Source: Atopobiaceae bacterium
GTDB lineage: Bacteria > Actinomycetota > Coriobacteriia > Coriobacteriales > Atopobiaceae
Assembly (NCBI GenBank): GCA_022482785.1
Contig: JAKVON010000009.1
Coordinates: 1 to 64,000, forward strand
Length of the DNA stretch: 64,000 bases
Direction: 5' to 3'
The notes under the pieces were generated by a model. That model was not told where the DNA came from. It saw nothing but the letters and a program-made list of their open reading frames with translations, and did no database searches. Shown one piece after another: positions 35,925-45,262 of the stretch. How positions within the stretch are numbered: position 1 is the first letter of the stretch; every line of letters begins with the position of its first letter. The position numbers and the translations under genes were made by a program.

Positions 35925-36802
35925 ATGGATCTCAAGGTCGACTTCACGCCAGCCGAGGCGAGCGAGCTCCTCAGGCTGTTCAAGACGGACGACAACATCG
36001 TCCGTCTGGTCGATCCCGTCTCCCAGAGGGTCGTCGACGTCCTTGGAAACGTCGTGGGCGACGAGATGTGCAGCGCGGTCTGGGGCCGTTGCGAGAGGTG
36101 CGAGAACTGCACCTCGCTCCGCGCGCTCGACGAGAGGACCGTCTACTACAAGATGGAGCTCGTCGACGACCGCACCTTCTGGGTCATCTCCCGATACCTG
36201 CGCATCGACGGGCAGCCGCGCATCCTCGAGGTCGTCACCGACACCACCGACAGCCTCATCATGGACACCGACAAGCTCGACAAGATCGGCCGGATCATCC
36301 AGAGCTACAACCACCTCCTCATCACCGACTCGCTCACCGGCGTCTACAACCGCCGCTACCTCGACGACTACTTCGTTCCCTCGCTCAGCTGCTGCCACGA
36401 CCGGGAGGTCACCGTCAACGTGGCGATGATGGACGTCGACCACTTCAAGCTGGTGAACGACACCTACGGCCATCGTGCGGGCGACGCCCTGCTCAAGGAC
36501 GTGGCGGGCTTCTGGCGCAGGCGCTATAACTCCCGCGAGAAGAATCGCGAGCGCCTCGTCGTGCGCTACGGGGGCGACGAGCTCCTCCTCATCATGAGCA
36601 GCGTCACGCCCGAGGCCTTCGCAGGGACGTCGAGCTGAGCTACGAGCACATGCGCAAGTTCTGCTACTACTCGCCCGAGGTGTCCATCCCCTTCAGCATC
36701 ACCTTCGGCCTCGCCTCGAGCACGGAGTGCGCGGTTCCCTGGACGTGGGACGACCTGTTCGGCCTGGCCGACAAGCGCCTGTACGAGAACAAGAGGGCCT
36801 GA
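35925..36802 (+). CDS. Diguanylate cyclase (GGDEF domain) with Cys-rich sensor (one frame break)
   Basis: About 293 residues. The N-terminal half is a PAS-like sensor with a cysteine cluster, CSAVWGRCERCENC (about 47-60). The GGDEF domain begins ITDSLTGVYNRRYLDDYF and has MMDVDHFKLVNDTYGH and RYGGDELL, i.e. GGDEL instead of GGDEF; Leu there occurs in active members. Frame is lost at about 36622, where one C seems to be missing (reading FAGTSS instead of FARDVELSYEHMRKF). The second frame continues to the stop at 36802 with LADKRLYENKRA, the normal end of a GGDEF domain. It would make cyclic di-GMP in response to a redox or metal signal (inference). Confidence 0.82.
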
Positions 36803-36807
36803 GGCAC

Positions 36808-37891
36808 GTGAGGGGGCGGGGGAGCAAGGCCGCTGGAAGGATCGCCCTCGCGCTGGCGTGCGCCCTGCTCGTTCTGCCTGCGGCCGGATGTGCGAGCTCG
36901 TCCGTGACGCCCGATGCCGCCGCGGAGCCATCCGCGACCGCGTCCGGAGGCGGTTCTCCCGCCTCCCCGTCGTCCGTCGTGGCCGAGCATGGCCAGCTGC
37001 GCGTCGAGGGAGGCTCCATCGTCGACGCGCAGGGTCGCCCGTTCCAGGTGAGGGGAGTCTCGACGCACGGGCTGGCCTGGTATCCGCAGTACGTGAGCGC
37101 GGAGTCGTTCGCGACCTGGCGCGACTGGGGCGCCAACGCCGTGCGGCTCGCCCTGTATACGGAGGGGGAGGGAGGCTGGTGCGCGACCGACGACGCCGGC
37201 AGGAGCGCCCTGCGCGCGACCCTCTACTGCGGGCATCGATGCCGCCGTCGCCGACGGCATGTACGTCATCGTCGACTGGCACATCCTCTCTGACGGCAAC
37301 CCCCTCGCGAACGAGGATGCCGCGAAGGCCTTCTTCGCCGAGGTGAGCGAGCGCTACAAGGGCTCGCCCAACGTGATCTACGAGATCTGCAACGAGCCGA
37401 ACGGTGGCGCACGTGGGCGGGATACGTCAGCTCGTACGCCTCCGACGTGATCCCCGTGATACGCGCCGACGCCCCGGGCTGCGCTCGTCGTGGTGGGCAC
37501 GCCCAACTGGTCGCAGGAGGTCGACAAGGCGGCTGCGGCGCCGCTGCCGTTCGACAACGTCGCCTATGCCCTGCACTTCTACGCGGCCACCCATCGGGAC
37601 GCACTCCGCGCGACCGCCGCCAGGGCGCTCGAGGCAAGGCTTCCCCTGCTCGTCACGGAGTTCGGGGGCTGCGAGGCCTCGGGGGACGGGGCGCTCGACG
37701 AGGCCTCGGCGGACGAGTGGATTCGCCTCCTCGACGAGCATGGCGTCGGATACGTCTGCTGGAACCTCTCGAACAAGGCGGAGTCCTCCTCCCTCGTCTC
37801 GAGCGGCTGCGACAAGCTCTGCGGGTGGCAGGACTCGGACCTCAGCGCGGAGGGCGCATGGTACGAGGCCGTCCTCCGCGCGCATGTCTGA
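36808..37891 (+). CDS. Glycoside hydrolase family 5 lipoprotein (three frame breaks)
   Basis: A cellulase-type GH5 of about 360 residues. The GTG start leads to a lipoprotein signal (ALALACALLVLPAAGCASS) and a Ser/Thr linker. The catalytic domain begins LRVEGGSIVDAQGRPFQVRGVSTHGLAWYP. The acid/base glutamate is in YEICNEPNG and the nucleophile in LLVTEFGG. Frame is lost near 37231-37233 (extra G), 37406 (one base missing) and 37476-37478 (extra G). Corrected, the joins read TLYCGIDAAVADGMYVIVDW and DAPAALVVVGTPNWSQ, as expected for the fold. It begins 5 bases after the GGDEF gene. It acts on beta-linked glucans at the cell surface. Confidence 0.82.
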
Positions 37892-37978
37892 TCGCCGGCG
37901 CAGACGGGCGCCCTGTCCCCTGCCCATGGGCTACGATGGGACGGAGGGGTCGGTCTCGATGCGGACGGGGGACATGCC

Positions 37979-38854
37979 ATGCGCGATCTTGGGGTCATCG
38001 ACATAGGGGGAACGTCCGTCAAGCTGGCGACCTGGTCGGGAGGGGCCCTCGTCGACCGGCACGCGGTTCCCACCCCGAGGACGCTCCCCGAGTTCTACGA
38101 GACCCTCGAGGCGGAGGTCGCGCTCATGGGCGCCGCGCATCCCATCGAGGGCGTGGCCGTGAGCGCCCCGGGCGCGCCCAACAAGGCGACCGGCGTCATC
38201 GAGAGCGCGAGCGCCGTCCCCTACATCCACGGCTTCGACATGGTCTCCGAGCTCTCGCGCCGCTTCGGCCTTCCCGTGAGCATCGAGAACGACGCCAACT
38301 GCGCCGCGCTCGCCGAGCTCGTCGACGGCGCGGGCCGTGACGTCTCGAGCCTCGCCCTGCTCGTCCTGGGGACCGGCGTGGGCGGTGCGATGATCGTCGA
38401 CGGCAAGGTCTGGCATGGCGCCCACCTGCTCGGAGGGGAGTTCGGCTTCGACCTCATGGACGGCGGCAGCATCCTCTCGCTCCTGGGGACGGCCGTCGCC
38501 GCGGCAGCTCGCTACAATGCCCGGACCGGTGCGAACGTCACGGGCAAGGACGTCTTCGACCTCGCCGGCGCGGGCGACGCGATCGCGGCCGAGGAGGTCC
38601 ACACGATGGTCGCCTCCCTCGCGCGGGCCATCTACAACCTGCAGTACGGCTTCGATCCCGAGAGGTTCCTCATAGGCGGCGGCGTCTCGGCCAACCCCAG
38701 GCTCGTTCCGCTCGTCGACGCCGAGCTCGACCGCATCATGGCGACGGTCCGGGTGGCGAGCGTTCGGCCCGTGGTCGGCACCTGCTCCTATGGGCCGGCG
38801 GCCAACCTCCGCGGCGCCGTCGCGGACTTCGAGCAGACCCATCCCGAGGGGTAG
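37979..38854 (+). CDS. ROK-family sugar kinase
   Basis: A 291-residue kinase. The phosphate-1 loop is GVIDIGGTSVKLA, the catalytic Asp is in IENDANCAALAE, and LVLGTGVGGAMIVDG follows. The zinc-binding CxCGxxGCxE of many ROK glucokinases is absent; GGEFGFDLMDGGSILSL stands there instead, as in beta-glucoside kinases (BglK type). With the GH5 beta-glucanase just upstream, a role in beta-glucoside or glucose phosphorylation is plausible but not shown. Confidence 0.87.
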   Translation: MRDLGVIDIGGTSVKLATWSGGALVDRHAVPTPRTLPEFYETLEAEVALMGAAHPIEGVAVSAPGAPNKATGVIESASAVPYIHGFDMVSELSRRFGLPVSIENDANCAALAELVDGAGRDVSSLALLVLGTGVGGAMIVDGKVWHGAHLLGGEFGFDLMDGGSILSLLGTAVAAAARYNARTGANVTGKDVFDLAGAGDAIAAEEVHTMVASLARAIYNLQYGFDPERFLIGGGVSANPRLVPLVDAELDRIMATVRVASVRPVVGTCSYGPAANLRGAVADFEQTHPEG

Positions 38855-38936
38855 GCGACGCGTCCGCCCCTGTCGCATTTTGGTGCTCGCGGCGGCCGCA
38901 TGGTAGCATCGGGGTGTCAACGAAAGGACACCACAT

Positions 38937-40511
38937 ATGCAGAACGGAACCATGCTCCAGGCTTTCTCCTGGTATCTCCCCTCGGACGGCGAGCATTGGA
39001 AGCGCATCAAGGAACGCGCCGCGACCTTCGCCCACGAGGGCATAACGGCCGTGTGGATGCCGCCTGCCTACAAGGGCGCCGATGGCGCCAACGACGTGGG
39101 ATATGGCGTCTACGACACCTACGACCTGGGCGAGTTCGACCAGCGTGGCAGCGTCGCCACGAAGTACGGCACCAAGGCGGAGTACCTGGCGGCCATCAAG
39201 GCCCTCCACGACCAGGGCATCCAGGCGATGGCGGACGTCGTCCTCAACCATCGCATGGGCGCAGACGAGACCGAGGAGGTCCAGGCGGAGGAGGTCAACC
39301 AGGCCAACCGCGAGCAGGTCACCTCGGACGAGGAGACCATCAGGGCCTGGACCAAGTTCACCTTCCCCGGCCGCAAGGGCGCGTACAGCGACTTCGTGTG
39401 GGACTGGAACTGCTTCCACGGGACCGACTGGGACGATGCCACCAAGCGCAAGAGCGTGTGGCTGTTCAAGGGAAAGCACTGGGACGAGGACGTGACCCAC
39501 AAGGAGAACGGCAACTTCGACTACCTCATGGGCGCCGACGTCGACCTCATGTACGACCCGGTCTACGCGGAGCTCCTCAAGTGGGGCCAGTGGTACCTCA
39601 AGACCACCGGCGTCGACGCGCTGCGCCTCGACGCCCTGAAGCACATGGAGCGCGGTTTCTACCTGCGCTATCTCGAGGACCTTCGCAAGGCGGCCGGCAA
39701 GGAGCTCTTCGCGGTGGGGGAGTACTGGTCTGGTGACCTCGAGGACCTCCAGGCCTACCTCGGCGAGGAGCAGACGATGAGCCTGTTCGACGTGCCCCTG
39801 CACTACAAGCTCTTCATGGCGTCGAACTCGATGGGGGACATGGACCTCGGGCACATCTTCGACCGCACCCTGGTCAGCGACAACCCCACCCATGCCGTGA
39901 CGTTCGTCGAGAATCACGACACCCAGCCTAACCAGGCCCTCGCGTCGTCGGTCGAGCCTTGGTTCAAGCCCTCGGCCTATGCGCTCATCCTGCTCCGCGA
40001 GGCCGGCTACCCCTGCGTCTTCTACGGCGACCTCTACGGCGAGCCCAACGGCGGCTACATCCCCGCCGTCACCGAGCTCCCGCTGCTCATGGAGATCCGC
40101 CTCAAGTACGCCTACGGCAAGCAGAACGACTACCTCGACGACGGCGACCTCATCGGCTGGACGCGCGAGGGCGACGACGAGCACGCCGGCAGCGGCATCG
40201 CCGTCATCCTCTCCGACCGCGGCGAGGGCGAGAAGACCATGCACGTGGGCACGCAGCACGCCGGCGAGACCTGGACCTGCATCCTCGGCGACGAGGTGGA
40301 CGTCACGATCGGCGACGACGGGAACGCGACGTTCGACGCCGGCGCCGGCAGGCTCTCCGTCTACCTCCAGAAGCCCGAGGCCACCAAGCTCGAGCACGAC
40401 CCCATCATCAACGCGAAGCAGCTGCCCGCCGACGACGTCACCGCCGACGACGCCCCGGCCCCTGCCGCACCTGCCGCCCCTGCGAAGGAGCCCGCGGCCG
40501 CCAAGGCCTAG
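38937..40511 (+). CDS. Cytoplasmic alpha-amylase (GH13, subfamily 5 type)
   Basis: A 524-residue amylase without signal peptide. It opens MQNGTMLQAFSWYLPSDGEHWKRI, the usual start of cytoplasmic AmyS-type GH13_5 enzymes. Signature regions are DVVLNHRMGA, DALRLDALKHM (nucleophile D), AVGEYWSGDL (acid/base E) and FVENHDTQPNQAL. After the catalytic and C-terminal beta domains there is an Ala/Pro-rich tail (about 490-524) that looks unfolded. It degrades intracellular glucan or imported maltodextrins. Confidence 0.93.
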   Translation: MQNGTMLQAFSWYLPSDGEHWKRIKERAATFAHEGITAVWMPPAYKGADGANDVGYGVYDTYDLGEFDQRGSVATKYGTKAEYLAAIKALHDQGIQAMADVVLNHRMGADETEEVQAEEVNQANREQVTSDEETIRAWTKFTFPGRKGAYSDFVWDWNCFHGTDWDDATKRKSVWLFKGKHWDEDVTHKENGNFDYLMGADVDLMYDPVYAELLKWGQWYLKTTGVDALRLDALKHMERGFYLRYLEDLRKAAGKELFAVGEYWSGDLEDLQAYLGEEQTMSLFDVPLHYKLFMASNSMGDMDLGHIFDRTLVSDNPTHAVTFVENHDTQPNQALASSVEPWFKPSAYALILLREAGYPCVFYGDLYGEPNGGYIPAVTELPLLMEIRLKYAYGKQNDYLDDGDLIGWTREGDDEHAGSGIAVILSDRGEGEKTMHVGTQHAGETWTCILGDEVDVTIGDDGNATFDAGAGRLSVYLQKPEATKLEHDPIINAKQLPADDVTADDAPAPAAPAAPAKEPAAAKA

Positions 40512-40594
40512 GAGAGCGGGGAACAAGCATGCCCAAAGGGGGCCCGGCCTGCGTCGGACCCCCTTCTGCGAACCATTCGAGGAGATGCCCGACC

Positions 40595-41797
40595 ATGAAC
40601 TTCGTCTTCGTCTCGCCGAACTTCCCGGCGACCTACTGGAACTTCTGCGACCGCCTCAAGCGCTGCGGCGCTACGGTGCTCGGCATCGGCGACTGCGCCT
40701 CCGAGGCCCTTGCCCCCGAGCTCAGGGCCTCCCTCGACGACTACTACCGCGTCGACTCCTTCGCGAACTACGACCAGGTCTACCGCGGGGTCGCCCACTT
40801 CGCCTCGCGCCACGGCCGCATCGACTGGATCGAGTCGAACAACGAGTGCTGGCTCGAGACCGACGCCCGGCTCCGCACCGACTTCAACGTCACGACGGGC
40901 GAGCAGACGTCCGGGATAGCGCGATACAAGAGCAAGTACGACATGAAGGCCTACTATGCCCGCGCGGGCGTGCCCGCCCCCAAGTGCCACCGCATCGCCG
41001 CGGAGACCACGATCGACGAGGCCCGCTGGTACATCGGCGAGGACGGCGGCTATCCCTTCTTCGCGAAGCCCGAGGTGGGCGTCGGCGCGGCGGGGACGTT
41101 CAAGCTGGGCGACGAGGCCGACCTCCGGAGGTTCTTCGCCGAGAAGCCCGACGTGCCCTATGCCCTCGAGCAGTTCGTCACCGGCGACATCTACAGCTAC
41201 GACGCCATCGTCGACTCGCACGGGGAGCCGCTGTTCGAGTCGAGCTGCTGGTTCCCGCCCTCGATGGCGGAGGTCGTCGAGAGGCAGCTCGACATCACCT
41301 ATCGGGTGCTTCCCGAGGTCCCGCCCCAGCTGAGGGAGAGGGGCAGGGCGACGGTGCGCGCCTTCGGCGTGAGGAGCCGCTACGTGCACCTCGAGTTCTT
41401 CCGGCTCGCGGCCTGGCATGGGGGCCTGGGCGACCAGGGCGACTTCGTGGGCCTCGAGGTGAACATGCGGCCGGCCGGAGGCTACACCCCGGACCTCATG
41501 AACATCGCGCACGGCGTCGACGTCTACCGGATCTGGGCCGACATGGTCTGCCACGACCGCCGCGAGGTCCCGGACGCCGGCGACCACCAGTACTGCGTCT
41601 GGGCGGGACGGCGCGACTCCCACTCCTACGCGCACTCCCACGACGAGGTCATGGCGAGGCACGGGGAGCGCATCCGGATGCAGGGCCGCATGCCGGACGC
41701 GCTCTCCGATGACCTCGGGCAGCAGTTCTACGTCGCGCGCGAGCCCGACGAGGCGGCGGCGGACGCCTTCGCCTCGTTCGTGCTCGCGCGGGCCTAG
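40595..41797 (+). CDS. ATP-grasp domain protein of unknown substrate
   Basis: A 400-residue ligase-like enzyme. The N-terminal pre-ATP-grasp domain (MNFVFVSPNFPATYWNFCDRL) is followed by an ATP-grasp fold with YPFFAKPEVGVGAAGTF (ATP-lysine and loop), ALEQFVTGDIYSYDAIVD, and the Mg site HLEFFRL and GLEVNMRPAGGYTPD. It resembles carbamoyl-phosphate synthase or biotin carboxylase-like amino-acid ligases, but no partner gene is near. Start ATG 40595 follows GAGGAGAT. Confidence 0.8.
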   Translation: MNFVFVSPNFPATYWNFCDRLKRCGATVLGIGDCASEALAPELRASLDDYYRVDSFANYDQVYRGVAHFASRHGRIDWIESNNECWLETDARLRTDFNVTTGEQTSGIARYKSKYDMKAYYARAGVPAPKCHRIAAETTIDEARWYIGEDGGYPFFAKPEVGVGAAGTFKLGDEADLRRFFAEKPDVPYALEQFVTGDIYSYDAIVDSHGEPLFESSCWFPPSMAEVVERQLDITYRVLPEVPPQLRERGRATVRAFGVRSRYVHLEFFRLAAWHGGLGDQGDFVGLEVNMRPAGGYTPDLMNIAHGVDVYRIWADMVCHDRREVPDAGDHQYCVWAGRRDSHSYAHSHDEVMARHGERIRMQGRMPDALSDDLGQQFYVAREPDEAAADAFASFVLARA

Positions 41798-41811
41798 GCG
41801 GCCCTGCGCCT

Positions 41812-41939
41812 ATGGCGGAAAGCTCGTTCGTGAGGTTTGGCCATGGCGGAAAGCGCGTTCGTGAGGATGGCACGCAATAACGCAGCAGGTAGGCGGGCTG
41901 GCGGTTTTCACGCCCTGCCCCGTGGCGCCTCACGAACGC
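41812..41939. repeat. Direct and inverted repeats of a CGTTCGTGAGG unit
   Basis: A 24-base unit starting ATGGCGGAAAGC occurs at 41812-41835 and again at 41843-41866 with one change. The last 12 bases of the second copy, GCGTTCGTGAGG (41855-41866), are repeated in inverted orientation as CCTCACGAACGC at 41928-41939. No gene lies in the stretch up to 42119. Confidence 0.65.
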
Positions 41940-42016
41940 ATAATGCGCCGTCGGCTGGCGGAATCCCCCGCGATGCGGTATCATTCGTATGTGCTCCTAT
42001 GCGGGAAGCATTATTT

Positions 42017-42046
42017 TTTGACTATTAGTCAAAATCGTTCTATAAT
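42017..42046 (+). promoter_or_regulatory. Sigma-70 promoter with overlapping palindromic operator
   Basis: TTGACT (42018-42023), a 17-base spacer and TATAAT (42041-42046) make a near-consensus promoter for the radical SAM gene. A perfect 17-base palindrome, TTTGACTATTAGTCAAA (42017-42033), covers the -35 box and suggests a repressor site of the TetR or MarR kind. The regulator gene is not in view. Confidence 0.8.
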
Positions 42047-42119
42047 CCAAACCGATAACTGAAGATGCCGTCCAGCAGTCGCGCGGGCCAGTGGCGCCCG
42101 TGCAGGAGGAGAACAAATC

Positions 42120-43583
42120 ATGCAATCGAAGATCGCGCACGCCGCTGAGCGCAAGGCGTTCAGCATGGCTCTCGACCAGGCAATCAAGGGCGTCAAGGGA
42201 GACAGGCGCGAGGAGTCGCTCTCGAAGTTCCTCGAGATGGGCAACAAGCTTCTCGCCGGTACCGCCCCCGACATGGCCAACTCGCTCTCGAAGGCCTTCT
42301 ATCCCGGCTCCAAGTGGGAGCAGTTCATGTTCGACCTGGTCGACCGCATCGACCCGAACATCCTCAGGACCAGCGTCCTCAACGGCGCCTACGAGTCCGC
42401 GTTCCGCGGCCTGCGCACCACCACGCAGTCGGCCGACAAGTACGGCTGCAACGTGCCCTGGATCATCATCTTCGACCCCACGAGCGCCTGCAACATGCAC
42501 TGCAAGGGCTGCTGGGCGGCCGACTACGGCAAGAGCCTCAACCTCAGCTTCGACGACATGGACAAGATCGTCTCCGAGGCCAAGGAGCTGGGCACCCACT
42601 TCTTCATGATGACCGGCGGCGAGCCCCTGGTGCGCAAGAAGGACGTCGTCAGGCTCGCCGAGAAGCACAACGACTGCATCTTCGGCCTCTTCACCAACGG
42701 CACCCTCATCGACCAGCCCTTCTGCGATGACGTCAAGCGCGTGGGCAACATCGTCTTCTCGCTCTCCCTCGAGGGCTTCGAGGAGGCCAACGACGGCCGC
42801 CGCGGCGACGGCTGCTTCCAGAAGGTCATGGACGCCATGGACCTCATGAAGGAGAACGGGCTGGCCTTCGGCGTCTCCACGGCCTACACCCGCGACAACG
42901 TCGAGAGCGTCACCTCCGACGCCTACTACGACCTCATCATCGAGAAGGGCGCGCTCTGGGCCTGGTACTTCCACTACATGCCCGTGGGCGAGGGCGCCAA
43001 CGCCGACCTCATGCCCACCGTCGAGCAGCGCGAGTACATGTTCCACCGCATCCGCGAGGTCCGCGACTACGAGGGCGGCAAGTCCATCATGGCCATGGAC
43101 TTCCAGAACGACGGCGAGTTCGTGGGCGGCTGCATCGCCGGCGGCCGCGTGTTCTGCCACATCAACGCCCGCGGCGACGTGGAGCCCTGCGTCTTCATCC
43201 ACTACTCCAACGCCAACATCCACGACAAGTCGCTGCTCGAGTGCCTCCAGCAGCCCGTCTTCCAGGCCTACCGCAAGAACTGGCCCTGGAACGACAACAT
43301 GCTCCAGCCCTGCCCCATGCTCGAGAACCCCGAGATCCTCCCCCAGATCGTGCACGAGGCCAACGCCGGCTCCACGGAGTACACCAGCCCCGAGGACGTC
43401 GACCACCTGTGCGCCCGCACCTCGCCCTATGCGGCGAGCTGGGCCCCGGTCGCCAAGCGCATGTGGCTCGAGGAGCATCCCACCGGCAAGAAGGTCTACG
43501 AGGACGACATCTCGATGATGGAGATCGACAAGAAGGCCAGGATGCTGGCCGAGCAGGACGCGGAGGAGTCCGTCCTCGTGTAG
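42120..43583 (+). CDS. Radical SAM protein with SPASM-like C-terminus
   Basis: A 487-residue enzyme. A helical N-terminal domain of about 110 residues precedes the radical SAM core with the cluster motif CNMHCKGC (CxxxCxxC) and MMTGGEPLVRKK. The C-terminal third has further cysteines: GGCIAGGRVFCHINARGDVEPCVF and LQPCPMLENP. These fit an extra iron-sulfur site. It is a widespread family in gut anaerobes without a firm role; no peptide substrate gene is seen next to it. It has its own promoter and a GGAGGAGA ribosome site. Confidence 0.85.
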   Translation: MQSKIAHAAERKAFSMALDQAIKGVKGDRREESLSKFLEMGNKLLAGTAPDMANSLSKAFYPGSKWEQFMFDLVDRIDPNILRTSVLNGAYESAFRGLRTTTQSADKYGCNVPWIIIFDPTSACNMHCKGCWAADYGKSLNLSFDDMDKIVSEAKELGTHFFMMTGGEPLVRKKDVVRLAEKHNDCIFGLFTNGTLIDQPFCDDVKRVGNIVFSLSLEGFEEANDGRRGDGCFQKVMDAMDLMKENGLAFGVSTAYTRDNVESVTSDAYYDLIIEKGALWAWYFHYMPVGEGANADLMPTVEQREYMFHRIREVRDYEGGKSIMAMDFQNDGEFVGGCIAGGRVFCHINARGDVEPCVFIHYSNANIHDKSLLECLQQPVFQAYRKNWPWNDNMLQPCPMLENPEILPQIVHEANAGSTEYTSPEDVDHLCARTSPYAASWAPVAKRMWLEEHPTGKKVYEDDISMMEIDKKARMLAEQDAEESVLV

Positions 43584-43733
43584 CGAGGAGGCTCCTGGAT
43601 CGCAAGCCGACGAGACGGCCCGTGGCGCGAGACGCCGCGGGCCGTCTTCCCGTTTGCCTCGCTTGCCGGTGGCATGGCACGCGGGGTGGGGTAGAAACCT
43701 AGCGTCGCAGCACTCTCGTCGCGAAGGAGCCGG

Positions 43734-44837
43734 ATGTCCCGCAGCCTTGCCGATGGCCCAGCCATCGGGTCGAAGCAGCTCTCGAACAGGATCGCGATCG
43801 CCCCGCTGTACATGCCCTGCCTCAACGGGCCCCGCGGCGAGGTCACGAGGGCGACCGTCGACCACTACGCCGCGCTCGCCGCGGGAGGGCCGGGCCTCGT
43901 CATCCAAGAGGCGACCTGCGTCCTCCCCACAGGCAAGATCGGCCCGCGCCAACTCGAGCTCTCCTCCGACGACCAGGTCGGGGCCCATGCCGCCATAGCC
44001 GCGGCCGTCCATGCGGCGGGCGTCCCCATCGTGATGCAGATCCATCATGCCGGGGTGCTGGCCTGCGATGACCGGCTCGTGAGCGCGAGCGAGTGCTCCC
44101 TCGAGAGGCGCGTCCGCCCGGACTCCGGCCGCTCCGACGCGGGAGGGAGGCGCCTCGCCCATGCCCGCGCCCTCTCCGGGCCCGAGGTCGAGGACGTCAT
44201 CGAGGCCTTCGTCGCGGCGGGGAGGCGTGCCGCCGCGGCGGGCTACGACGGCGTCGAGCTCCACGGGTGCCACGGCTATCTCCTCTGCCAGTTCCTCAAT
44301 TCCCGCATCAACCGCAGGGACGACGCCTATGCCGACCCCCTGCGCGTGATCCTCCCCATCATGGAGGGCATACGCGCGGAGGCGCCCCCGGGCTTCCTCG
44401 TGGGCATCCGCCTGGCCTATGCCGAGCCCACGCTCGCCGACGGCATCGCGCATGCGAGGGGGCTCGACGCGGCGGGCGTCGACTTCATCGACGTCTCGTC
44501 GGGCTTCCCCGGGGCGTTCGAGCCCGACGTCCCTGCCGGCTGGCCCTACTCCGACCGTGCCTGGGGGGCCTCGCGCATCAAGCCCGTGGTCTCGGCCCCG
44601 GTCTTCGCGGTGGGCGGCATCCGCACCCCCGAGCAGGCGCAGGGCGTCCTCGACTCCGCCGGCGTCGACATGGTCGACATCGGAAGGAGCGCGCTCGTCG
44701 ACCCGGGGTGGCCCGCGACCGCCCTCGCGGGAGGCACTCCTGGCGCGTGCGTCCATTGCAAGAGCTGCTTCTGGCGCTTCGATCCCGAGGGATGCCCTGG
44801 CAGGAAGCGCATGGAACGACGAGGACCGAAGGGATGA
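43734..44837 (+). CDS. NADH:flavin oxidoreductase, Old Yellow Enzyme type
   Basis: A 367-residue FMN enzyme with a TIM-barrel OYE domain. NRIAIAPLYMPCLNG, MQIHHAGVLA, GVELHGCHGYLLCQFLNSRINRRDDAY and VGGIRTPEQAQ are all typical. A C-terminal CVHCKSCFWRFDPEGCP could bind an iron-sulfur cluster as in the 2,4-dienoyl-CoA reductase group, but the second NAD-binding domain of those proteins is absent. It is coupled to queD by a 4-base ATGA overlap. Confidence 0.87.
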   Translation: MSRSLADGPAIGSKQLSNRIAIAPLYMPCLNGPRGEVTRATVDHYAALAAGGPGLVIQEATCVLPTGKIGPRQLELSSDDQVGAHAAIAAAVHAAGVPIVMQIHHAGVLACDDRLVSASECSLERRVRPDSGRSDAGGRRLAHARALSGPEVEDVIEAFVAAGRRAAAAGYDGVELHGCHGYLLCQFLNSRINRRDDAYADPLRVILPIMEGIRAEAPPGFLVGIRLAYAEPTLADGIAHARGLDAAGVDFIDVSSGFPGAFEPDVPAGWPYSDRAWGASRIKPVVSAPVFAVGGIRTPEQAQGVLDSAGVDMVDIGRSALVDPGWPATALAGGTPGACVHCKSCFWRFDPEGCPGRKRMERRGPKG

Positions 44838-45262
44838 CCAGCATGTACGGACTCAGGGCCCAGGCGCACTTCGACGCCGCCCACTTCCTCACGGACTACT
44901 ACGGCAAGTGCGAGAACCTCCATGGGCATCGCTGGGAGGTCCTCGTCACCGTCGAGCAGGCGGAGCTGCAGACGGAGGGCACCATGCGCGGCATGGTGCT
45001 CGACTTCGGCGTCTTCAAGAAGGCGGTCAGGCAAGTCGCCGGGGAGCTCGACCACACGTTCCTGGTGGAGGAGGGCTCGCTCGACGCCACGACGCTCGAC
45101 CTGCTCCGCGGCAAGGGCTTCGCGATGAAGGTCCTCCCGTTTCGCACGACGGCCGAGAACCTCGCCCGCTGGTTCTTCGGGCGCCTCGAGGCCGAGGGCC
45201 TTCCCGTGGTCGAGGTCGAGGTCGACGAGACCCCCGAGAACCGCGCCTTCTACCGCGCCTGA
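44834..45262 (+). CDS. queD: 6-carboxytetrahydropterin synthase (QueD)
   Basis: A 142-residue enzyme of queuosine/7-deazaguanine synthesis. Zinc ligands are visible: the His in FDAAHFL and the two in LHGHRWEV, with the catalytic Cys in GKCENLHG. The C-terminal half has LDHTFLVEE and VEVEVDETPENRAFY, as in QueD. No queC, queE or folE is in the window, so the rest of the pathway must be elsewhere. ATGA overlap with the OYE gene suggests co-expression. Confidence 0.88.
   Translation: MTSMYGLRAQAHFDAAHFLTDYYGKCENLHGHRWEVLVTVEQAELQTEGTMRGMVLDFGVFKKAVRQVAGELDHTFLVEEGSLDATTLDLLRGKGFAMKVLPFRTTAENLARWFFGRLEAEGLPVVEVEVDETPENRAFYRA

Noticed and set aside
41812..41939. A CRISPR array
   Set aside because: There are only two direct copies with a 7-base gap and one inverted part-copy, no regular spacers and no cas genes.
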